A stretch of 64,000 nucleotides of DNA, taken from NCBI GenBank assembly GCA_041392805.1, contig JAWKLJ010000002.1:821001-885000 (forward strand), written 5' to 3'. The notes beneath the pieces are model-generated. The model ran no database searches. It was not told where the DNA came from and saw only the letters and a list, made by a program, of their open reading frames with translations. The position numbers and the translations under genes are program-made. Each line of letters opens with the position of its first letter. Positions within the stretch are counted from its first letter, which is position 1. This DNA comes from Saprospiraceae bacterium (lineage in GTDB: Bacteria > Bacteroidota > Bacteroidia > Chitinophagales > Saprospiraceae). Positions 45,180-51,828 of this stretch are shown piece after piece.

Positions 45180-45260
45180 TGAAGCAATTATCCAGTTACT
45201 GGGAGAAGAAGAAAACTAGCATATAATTTAATAATGCGCTCCTGAAAAAGGAACCTTTTA

Positions 45261-47126
45261 ATGAAAATACTTGGCATATCTGCTTTTTATCACGACGCAG
45301 CTGCAGCTATAATTGAAGATGGAAACATCATCGCTGCGGCGCAAGAAGAACGATTTACAAGAGAGAAGCACGACGCCTCCTTTCCTATTAATGCCATCAA
45401 ATATTGTTTGGATTATACCGGATGCAACATAGATGACTTAGCCGCCATCGTCTTTTATGATAAACCCTTATTGAAATTTGAAAGGCTTCTAGAGACCTTT
45501 TATAGCTATGCGCCACAGGGATGGGCGCGGTTTATTCAAGCTATTCCTATTTGGAGTAAAGAAAAACTATTCCTTAAAAAGATTATTCGGGAGGCATTGA
45601 AAGCATTAGCACCATCCCCTTCAAAGGGAATCCCTAACATATTATTTTCGGAACACCATTTAGCACATGCAGCAAGTGCTTTTTATCCTTCTCCATTTAA
45701 AGAAGCAGTCATTCTGACCATAGATGGCGTTGGCGAATGGGCAACAGCCTCTATTTGTCGAGGGAATGACAAAAAAATCCAAATTCTCAAAGAATTAAGA
45801 TTCCCGCATTCAGTCGGGCTATTCTATTCAGCCTTTACTTACTTTTTGGGTTTTCGAGTTAATTCGGGTGAATATAAATTAATGGGTTTGGCGCCGTATG
45901 GTAACCCAACTGGAAAGCAAACACAAGCATTCGTTGAGCTGATAAAGTCGCATTTAGTAGATATAAAGCCCGATGGCTCTATTTATTTAAATCAACAATA
46001 CTTTACCTATAGCACAAAAGATCGAATGCTGGATGACCAGCAATGGGAGAAATTATTCGGATTTCCCAAAAGAGCAGCAGCAGACCAATTTGAACAGCAC
46101 CATGCCAATCTGGCTATTGCCATTCAAATGGTTACCGAAGAGATCGTCCTAAAAATGGCCAAAGAGGCTAAAGAACTAACAGGCGTCAATGCCCTCTGTT
46201 TGGCTGGAGGAGTGGCTTTAAATTGTGTAGCTAATGGAAAACTGTTGGCGGAAGGTTTATTTGAACATTTATATATTCAACCTGCGGCAGGTGACGCAGG
46301 TGGAGCAATTGGAGCAGCTTTGAGTGCCTATCATATGCATTTCGACCAGAAAAGAATTATTAGTAAGCCAGATGGAATGAGTGGTGCCTATCTAGGGCCG
46401 GAATATTCTTATTTAGAGATCGAGAAACTAGCAAGAAAATATGATGCACCTTTTCATCGATATGATGATTTTGATGCCCTAGCAAAGGTTACAGCTACAT
46501 TGCTAAACCAAGGCCAGGTGATCGGTTGGTTTCAAGGAAGAATGGAGTTTGGCCCACGTGCCTTAGGGAACCGGAGTATTTTGGGTGATCCTAGGAGCCC
46601 TGAAATGCAAAGGCATATGAATTTGAAAATTAAATTTAGGGAGAGCTTTCGGCCCTTTGCACCGTCGGTCTTAGCTGAAGACGCTGATCAGTATTTTGAT
46701 TTAAGCATACCTTCCCCTTATATGCTGTTGGTTCGACAAATACAAGATCAGCTCAAAAAAACGGTCCCTGCGGATTATAATGAATATCCTGTCCACGATA
46801 AACTATATGTAGAACGATCCAATATCCCCGCCGTTACCCATGTTGACTTTACCGCTAGAATCCAAACCGTCCATAAAGAAACCAATCCGCGGTTTCATGC
46901 ATTGTTATCCCATTTTAAAGTACAAACTGGACTAGGTATGTTGATCAATACAAGTTTTAATGTCAGAGGAGAGCCAATTGTTTGTAGCCCTGATGATGCC
47001 TATCAATGTTTTCTAAGAACGGATATGGACACCTTAGTACTAGGCGATTATTTATTTAAAAAGGATGAGCAGCACAATATGACTGCATTGGAAGCAGTAT
47101 TAGAAAAGGGATTTGCATTAGATTAA
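45261..47126 (+). CDS. Carbamoyltransferase (NodU/CmcH/HypF-C superfamily)
   Basis: The N-terminal half of this 621-residue protein is actin-fold (GISAFYHDAAAAIIEDG, EHHLAHAASAFYPSPF with catalytic histidines, TIDGVGEW, LMGLAPYG). The C-terminal domain (GWFQGRMEFGPRALGNRSIL, INTSFNVRGEPIVCSP) transfers a carbamoyl group from carbamoyl phosphate or its adenylate to a sugar or alcohol hydroxyl. The usual family length is about 600. It heads a cluster with a DUF5989 peptide, an SGNH hydrolase and an SxtJ-like membrane protein. That set recurs in cyanobacteria and Bacteroidota and is often near polysaccharide or secondary-metabolite genes. The acceptor is unknown. Confidence 0.92.
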   Translation: MKILGISAFYHDAAAAIIEDGNIIAAAQEERFTREKHDASFPINAIKYCLDYTGCNIDDLAAIVFYDKPLLKFERLLETFYSYAPQGWARFIQAIPIWSKEKLFLKKIIREALKALAPSPSKGIPNILFSEHHLAHAASAFYPSPFKEAVILTIDGVGEWATASICRGNDKKIQILKELRFPHSVGLFYSAFTYFLGFRVNSGEYKLMGLAPYGNPTGKQTQAFVELIKSHLVDIKPDGSIYLNQQYFTYSTKDRMLDDQQWEKLFGFPKRAAADQFEQHHANLAIAIQMVTEEIVLKMAKEAKELTGVNALCLAGGVALNCVANGKLLAEGLFEHLYIQPAAGDAGGAIGAALSAYHMHFDQKRIISKPDGMSGAYLGPEYSYLEIEKLARKYDAPFHRYDDFDALAKVTATLLNQGQVIGWFQGRMEFGPRALGNRSILGDPRSPEMQRHMNLKIKFRESFRPFAPSVLAEDADQYFDLSIPSPYMLLVRQIQDQLKKTVPADYNEYPVHDKLYVERSNIPAVTHVDFTARIQTVHKETNPRFHALLSHFKVQTGLGMLINTSFNVRGEPIVCSPDDAYQCFLRTDMDTLVLGDYLFKKDEQHNMTALEAVLEKGFALD

Positions 47127-47192
47127 AACCTCAGTCTTAGACACTGGAAACTAGGAATATCAGAGATCAGAGAAGGTAAAAAATAAACAGCT

Positions 47193-47342
47193 ATGGAGTT
47201 TTTAAATGATTTATGGCAATACCTTAAGGAAAGGAAAAAATGGTGGTTACTTCCTTTAATCCTGGCTGTATTACTCATTGGAGGATTGATTCTTTTCGCT
47301 GAAAGCTCCGCGATTGGGTCCTTCATTTATACCTTATTCTAA
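47193..47342 (+). CDS. DUF5989-family small membrane protein
   Basis: This gene was found by reading the gap. It encodes 49 residues: a charged N-terminus (MEFLNDLWQYLKERKKWW), then one transmembrane helix (LLPLILAVLLIGGLILF) and a short tail. The pattern W-x-Y/F-x-x-x-R-K-K-x-W followed by LPxx is typical of DUF5989, a tiny protein regularly encoded between carbamoyltransferase and SxtJ genes. Its stop TAA overlaps the start of the next gene by one base (TAATG), so it is translationally coupled to the SGNH hydrolase. The function is unknown; a membrane anchor or assembly factor is plausible. Confidence 0.85.
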   Translation: MEFLNDLWQYLKERKKWWLLPLILAVLLIGGLILFAESSAIGSFIYTLF

Positions 47343-48463
47343 TGAAGAAAAAATATAGTAATAAAGTTAAGGTTACCGCAATTTTCCTAATTACCGTACT
47401 GTTTTTGGCTGTAATCCTAATTATAGGGGAAACCCTCTGCCGCTTTAATAAGGAATACGGAAGGGGAGGTTTTGCATTTGATCGGACCCTCATTTGGCGA
47501 TTGAATAAAAATTTCACGGGACAAAAACCTTATGCCCAGGGAATGATCCCAGGTAAGGAACCTTTTGTCTTGAGCTTAAATAATAGGGGGTTTAGAGGAG
47601 GAGAGTTTAAAAAGGAGAAAGAAAAGGGGATAAAGCGGATTATGGTATTGGGCGATTCCTATACAGCAGGCTTGGATTATCCAGATGATGAAATATTCAC
47701 AGGTGCGTTTGAGCAGAAGCTTAATGCACAGAGAAATGATCACTATGAAGTAATGAATATAAGTTGTCCGGCCTGGGGAACGGATCAGCAATACCTATAT
47801 TGGTTTACAGAAGGTATAAAATACGAACCAGATTACCTGATCATCATGATTGCCTCCAATGATATGCGGGAGTTGTATAACAAAAAGGTGGTAAGTCTTA
47901 GCCCGGAAGGCAATATTGACATAAAAAAAGCAGATTTGCCCACTAAAGAGAAATGGGGTTGGTATTTCGCTAACCGTTCATCTTTATTTCAGTATTTCCA
48001 AAAGAAAGTATGGAAGACCAATTATGGAGATTTCTTTAAGGTCTTCCACTACTATCCCGTAAATTATGGTATAAAAGATACCACAGATTGGGATGCTCCC
48101 AATTATCTCAAAGAACCATTTCCTGAAATTGAAGCAACTTATCAACTTTTTGAAAAATTGCTGGAAGAAATAAAAGAAAGCTGTGAAAAAAATGGAACTA
48201 AGCTTTTATTGGGAAAAATCCCGGCCAAGGTAGAATTTGATGGAACATATGAAACGGCAGAACATGATCCGACTATCATTTCTAACATGACTAAATTGAT
48301 TGCGGAAAGGCAAGGAATTCCATATTTAGACTTAAATGAAATGTTGGCAAAGAAAGAAGACCCATTAAATGTTTTCATGAGTTGGGAATATCACTTTAAT
48401 AAAGAGGGTCACGATTTTGCGGCGGAACATTTATTTGACTTTTTTAATCAGCTGGACTTTTGA
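47342..48463 (+). CDS. SGNH/GDSL-type hydrolase, C-terminus modified by a repeat insertion
   Basis: The N-terminal transmembrane segment of this 373-residue protein (ITVLFLAVILIIGETLCRF) anchors a periplasmic SGNH domain: block I IMVLGDSYTAGLDYP with the catalytic Ser, NISCPAWGTDQQY with the oxyanion Gly, IASNDMREL (block III Asn) and a late YHFNKEGHDFAAEH with the catalytic His. It is probably a carbohydrate or lipid O-esterase/acyltransferase partner. The last four codons (QLDF, stop) come from a family-3 element starting at 48451. The pre-insertion reading would end QFK and stop, overlapping the SxtJ start as ATGA. Confidence 0.85.
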   Translation: MKKKYSNKVKVTAIFLITVLFLAVILIIGETLCRFNKEYGRGGFAFDRTLIWRLNKNFTGQKPYAQGMIPGKEPFVLSLNNRGFRGGEFKKEKEKGIKRIMVLGDSYTAGLDYPDDEIFTGAFEQKLNAQRNDHYEVMNISCPAWGTDQQYLYWFTEGIKYEPDYLIIMIASNDMRELYNKKVVSLSPEGNIDIKKADLPTKEKWGWYFANRSSLFQYFQKKVWKTNYGDFFKVFHYYPVNYGIKDTTDWDAPNYLKEPFPEIEATYQLFEKLLEEIKESCEKNGTKLLLGKIPAKVEFDGTYETAEHDPTIISNMTKLIAERQGIPYLDLNEMLAKKEDPLNVFMSWEYHFNKEGHDFAAEHLFDFFNQLDF

Positions 48464-48606
48464 CATTCGCTGTTTTGAAAGCGGAAATCGGAAGGCGGAA
48501 GGTGGAAATGGGAACTCGGAAAGGCTCAGGGGCGCAATTTTCCGACTTCCGACTTCTCACTTCTAGCCTGGAAAACAGAGGATTACCAAAAGCGTCAAAA
48601 GTCCAA
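48451..48606. repeat. Family-3 palindromic MITE-like element, full copy
   Basis: The element is 156 bp with 12-bp terminal repeats (TGGACTTTTGAC/GTCAAAAGTCCA). It is flanked by the 7-base direct repeat TAATCAG (48444-48450 and 48607-48613). The inside is a purine-rich arm (CGGAAATCGGAAGG...) pairing with a pyrimidine-rich arm (TTTCCGACTTCCGACTTC) around a loop with GGGGCGCAAT. It separates the SGNH and SxtJ genes. Confidence 0.88.
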
Positions 48607-48618
48607 TAATCAGTTTAA

Positions 48619-48990
48619 ATGAAAATAGAAAAACAGCATTCTCCTTACGAAACGATAGCTGCCTTGGTTACCTTAAGTATTGTCATTTACCTGATTTTTG
48701 ATTTGAAAAATATACTTTATATAGGCCTTTCTTTGGGTTTAATGACTTTATTCATCAGGCCTTTGGCCATTTTTGTTCATAAGGGGTGGAGCTATTTAGC
48801 CAAATGGCTGAATTACATTACTTCTCGCGTCTTATTGAGCATTGTTTTCTTTTTGGTGTTAACGCCCATTGCCATTATTTATCGATTGATGGGAAAGGAT
48901 AGTTTAAAAAAGAAGGAGATTGGTCAGGAAAGCTATTTTACAGAAAGAAACCATCAATTTACAGCAGAAGATTTCAAAAAGACCTGGTAG
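48619..48990 (+). CDS. SxtJ-family membrane protein
   Basis: The 123-residue protein has about three hydrophobic helices (residues about 13-30, 32-50 and 72-92), then a basic cytoplasmic tail. The TPIAIIYRLMGKD motif after the last helix and the end ESYFTER are typical of the SxtJ family, named from the saxitoxin cluster. It regularly accompanies carbamoyltransferases and DUF5989. Its start would overlap the stop of the SGNH gene (ATGA) if the 156-bp element between them were absent. Its 3' end overlaps the convergent membrane gene by 17 bases. The function is unknown. Confidence 0.85.
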   Translation: MKIEKQHSPYETIAALVTLSIVIYLIFDLKNILYIGLSLGLMTLFIRPLAIFVHKGWSYLAKWLNYITSRVLLSIVFFLVLTPIAIIYRLMGKDSLKKKEIGQESYFTERNHQFTAEDFKKTW

Positions 48991-50293
48991 GATTAAAAGA
49001 AAAATAAGCATTAAGGATAGCTATAGATAATAAGGTAGAAGTAAAAAATAAATACATAAAGGGCATGACCAACAAGTTGTAAAAAACAACAAGGGTCAAT
49101 TTCAAGCTACACAAGGCAAAAAAATCCGTATTGATCTTATTTTTGAACCTAGCAAAAAGCAAGAGAGATAGGGCAGGAACTAAAAAAGCTGAAACCATAA
49201 AAAGTTGATGAAGTGTTGCCAGGTTTTCGTAAACAAAAAACTTGGCCACTCCTAAACTGATATTGATCATAGGCTCGAATTTCTCTTTCTCATTGATAAT
49301 TGCATTGATATAATTTTCCTGCAGTCCCAAGAAGACATGTAAGCTTCCCATGCCCTGTGAGACCACCATTAAGAAAATGGATAATCCTCCCGCAATGCCT
49401 CCAATAGCGATAGCTTTTGACCTTTTCACGAAGAAAAACACATACAACACATACATTATAGCCCAAATTGCCAAGGAGTAACGGCTGAGCATGCACAAAC
49501 TCAAGGCTATCCCTGTCAGAACTGTCTTTTCTTTTGCAATCGCATAGGCCAATAATAGATAATAAAATACCACCATACTTTCCTCTGTCATGGCAAAGAA
49601 CCTTCCCTCAAACTTAATCATGTCATGCACAAGAATATAAATGGGTACGAGGATGAGGAGGGAGGTGAATGGAACCTTAGAAGAGAGGGGATTATGAAGT
49701 GAGAAATCGGAAGTCACCTCTTCTACCTTTGCACCTTCTAATGTCCTCCTTCCCTCTTCCTCCTTCTGCTTTTCCCCTTTCCTGGTGTTAACAATAAGCA
49801 CCAATCCTGCCACAAAAAGCAAGACACTCGTCCACCTTACATCAAAATCGAAATAGGTGGCTGGAATTAAAGGCATCCACAAAGCAGGCAGATAAATGGG
49901 TTGCATCCCGTCCCAAATTTGGGGGATAATTGCGTATACTTCTTCTCCCTGCATAAACCGTTCACACATGATCTTTAGAATGGGCAACATGTCCGCTAAC
50001 CTGTAATCAATGGGAATGTTGGCAAATAGGGGTTTAGCTTCCTTATAGAGATAAAAACTAATGCCCAACATACCTAAGGTTAATGCCACGCGGTAGGCTT
50101 TTCCAGAAATGTCAATAGTTTCTGTCGCTTTAACCTTGATCAGCGGGAGAATCGAAATGAACAAGCCAAGCACCAAATAGACGATGCTCGAATTTTCTTT
50201 GTCGTAATAATTGATGAAAATGGTATTACAAAGCCCCTCCACGATTACGAGTAAGATGAGCAGAATGGATATGATTGACTTGTTTAGGCGCAT
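48974..50293 (-). CDS. Polytopic membrane protein, GT-C-glycosyltransferase-like (DUF2029-type)
   Basis: About 10-12 hydrophobic helices run through this 439-residue protein. The first loop carries a DYRLADMLPILK stretch, and MQPIYLPALWMPLIP with the charged residues seen in PMT/ALG-like GT-C membrane glycosyltransferases is present; the assignment to DUF2029/GT87-like is moderate. Residues about 171-204, between helices, are an unusual Glu/Lys/Arg-rich insert (KGEKQKEEEGRRTLEG and onward) encoded by purine-rich sequence resembling the arms of family-3 elements. It may use a polyprenyl-phosphate sugar and serve the neighbouring carbamoyltransferase cluster; this is inference. Confidence 0.6.
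   Translation of the reverse strand: MRLNKSIISILLILLVIVEGLCNTIFINYYDKENSSIVYLVLGLFISILPLIKVKATETIDISGKAYRVALTLGMLGISFYLYKEAKPLFANIPIDYRLADMLPILKIMCERFMQGEEVYAIIPQIWDGMQPIYLPALWMPLIPATYFDFDVRWTSVLLFVAGLVLIVNTRKGEKQKEEEGRRTLEGAKVEEVTSDFSLHNPLSSKVPFTSLLILVPIYILVHDMIKFEGRFFAMTEESMVVFYYLLLAYAIAKEKTVLTGIALSLCMLSRYSLAIWAIMYVLYVFFFVKRSKAIAIGGIAGGLSIFLMVVSQGMGSLHVFLGLQENYINAIINEKEKFEPMINISLGVAKFFVYENLATLHQLFMVSAFLVPALSLLLFARFKNKINTDFFALCSLKLTLVVFYNLLVMPFMYLFFTSTLLSIAILNAYFSFNPTRSF
49681..49784 (-). repeat. Family-3-like purine/pyrimidine segment in frame inside a membrane-protein gene
   Basis: On the minus strand this is a polypurine run followed by CTTCCGATTTCTCACTTC, which matches 17 of 18 bases of CTTCCGACTTCTCACTTC in the element at 48451. 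It encodes a low-complexity charged loop (KEEEGRRTLEG...) between hydrophobic helices and keeps the reading frame. It may be a decayed element captured into the coding sequence. Confidence 0.5.
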
Positions 50294-50392
50294 AAATACT
50301 AGTGGCTTAAATCAAAAGTGACCACATAATCTGTCAAGGATTTATGCGTTTGGCCACCCGGTTGTCTATATTTCCGCAAAGATATAAACTTA

Positions 50393-50608
50393 GAGCATGT
50401 TTGGAGGTCGCTTTTGGAGATAAAAAGTGGCAATTTTTTGATGAAACGAGGCGCTTTTTGAAGTGCATACCCTTAGGTACGGACAAAAAAAGCAACGAAG
50501 TATCAGCGAAAAAGAGACATTTTTTGGCCCAAATCGACCTTGGGAGATTCATGAACACCATAAATCACTATAAAGGCCGTGAATAAAGGGTGACCTCCAA
50601 ACATGCTC
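50393..50608. repeat. Family-1 palindromic MITE-like element, copy 3, inverted and with a 54-bp insertion
   Basis: This copy is in the opposite orientation to copies 1 and 2. It is 216 bp, which equals 162 plus a 54-bp segment (50534-50587) near its right end. It has the same terminal repeats. The flanks are TTA and TAT, so a clean 3-bp duplication is not present. The hairpin TACC (50468-50471) and GGTA (50476-50479) is retained. It lies in the 505-base divergent gap before ssb; the rest of that gap (50294-50392, 50609-50798) holds no recognisable gene. Confidence 0.88.
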
Positions 50609-50798
50609 TATAGTTATTCAAACGTGTAACTTGAGTTGCCCAAACAGGTTCAGGAAAGAAAACCGCCTAATCGTTTTTAAACAATTACAAACGACTACAA
50701 ACGGCATTAAGCGATTATTATACAACTAATACTTGACCGTCCCCTCATCTTTGCAGGGTCAGTTATTTAATCATTGTTTAATTGTAAAATGTAGAAAC

Positions 50799-51125
50799 AT
50801 GAATGATTTATCAAATTCTGTTCAACTTATCGGAGATTTGGGTCGTAATGTCGACTTTAAAAAACTAGAAAATGGCAACTCGCTCGCCAGGGTTTCTATT
50901 AGTACTAAAGAGGTTTTTAAAAACAGTAAAGGTGAAAAAATGGTAGAACAGCAATGGCACAACCTCGTTGGTTGGGGAAAAGTGGCGGAAATTATGGAGG
51001 TACTACTGGAAAAAGGGAAAAAAGTGGCAGTGAAGGGAAAACTGCGTCACCGTACCTATGAAGATAAAGAAGGTAAAACACGATATCAATCAGAAGTGGT
51101 GGTGAGTGAATTTATGTTGCTCTGA
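50799..51125 (+). CDS. ssb: Single-stranded DNA-binding protein, short form (copy 1)
   Basis: The 108-residue protein is a complete OB fold of the bacterial SSB type (SVQLIGDLGRNVDFKKLENG, VSISTKEVF, QWHNLVGWGKVAEIM, GKLRHRTYEDKEG). The aromatic residues for DNA stacking (W, Y, F) are in place. It ends at SEFMLL directly after the last strand, without the disordered linker and acidic DFDDDIPF-type tail that recruits partner proteins. I chose the ATG at 50799; a longer frame from 50733 adds 22 non-homologous residues. It is followed 114 bases downstream by a second, divergent copy. Confidence 0.92.
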   Translation: MNDLSNSVQLIGDLGRNVDFKKLENGNSLARVSISTKEVFKNSKGEKMVEQQWHNLVGWGKVAEIMEVLLEKGKKVAVKGKLRHRTYEDKEGKTRYQSEVVVSEFMLL

Positions 51126-51239
51126 GCAATTATATCAAAACAAGCGCGCTACTCAAGGTGAACATTCTTTTTTCAAGTACGCCTTAGAACTCATTTCTTA
51201 TCTTTTAAATTAGTATTTTTTAAAAAAAAGCCTATTCTA

Positions 51240-51566
51240 ATGAATATTCGCAATAGTATTTTATTAATTGGTCATTTAGGAAGCGATCCGGACGTAAAAA
51301 AATTGCAAAATGGCAAAACTGTTGCTAAATTGTCGCTCGCTACGTCAGAAGTGTATAAAAACAAAAATGGCGACAAGGTACAACAGACGCAATGGCATCA
51401 ATGTGTAGCCTGGGGACGGACGGCGGAGGTGATGGAAAATTTCCTGAAAAAAGGGAAAAGTATTGCTATAAGTGGTAAATTGACTTATAATAATTATAAA
51501 GACCGCGACGGTATAATGCGGTACAGTTCTCAGATTGTGGTTAATAATTTTGTGTTGCTTAAGTAA
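51240..51566 (+). CDS. ssb: Single-stranded DNA-binding protein, short form (copy 2)
   Basis: This second short SSB of 108 residues is about half identical to the first by eye. It has the same OB-fold blocks (SILLIGHLGSDPDVKKLQNG, LATSEVYKN, QWHQCVAWGRTAEVM, GKLTYNNYKDRDG) and likewise no acidic tail (ends NNFVLLK). The two probably arose by tandem duplication. Neither is likely to be the main replication SSB, whose tail is essential. Roles in transformation, recombination or a mobile element are possible. Confidence 0.92.
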   Translation: MNIRNSILLIGHLGSDPDVKKLQNGKTVAKLSLATSEVYKNKNGDKVQQTQWHQCVAWGRTAEVMENFLKKGKSIAISGKLTYNNYKDRDGIMRYSSQIVVNNFVLLK

Positions 51567-51645
51567 AACCCCAATACGTCAGGTTTATTCAGCCTTGGAG
51601 GAGTTCTACAGCACTAGGCTATTTTTTCCTTGACTATATTTGGGG

Positions 51646-51763
51646 CTGACAGTACCCGGCACTTTCCAAAGATTCTATTGAATGGCTGGAAGACCGGGAT
51701 ACTGTCAACACACTAGAAACGATTTCACGGAAACACTGGGCTATATGTTTTTGCCCTGAGTAG
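51646..51763 (+). other. Imperfect inverted repeat and short coding-like remnant
   Basis: CTGACAGTACCCGG (51646-51659) and CCGGGATACTGTCA (51694-51707) form an imperfect inverted repeat. A 37-codon frame over it (SKDSIEWLEDRDTVNTLE..., stop at 51761) has the look of a decayed coding end, possibly of a transposase, but no family can be shown. It lies after ssb copy 2. Confidence 0.25.
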
Positions 51764-51828
51764 TTTGCAGTCGCCTAACTTCTGTTTTGTATCCTAATCA
51801 TTTAAATGTTCTTGGGCAAGGCGCCAGA

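Noticed and set aside
51646..51763. Transposase pseudogene after ssb copy 2
   Set aside because: Only about 37 codons of plausible coding sequence with no catalytic motif. Kept as a low-confidence remnant, not called a transposase.
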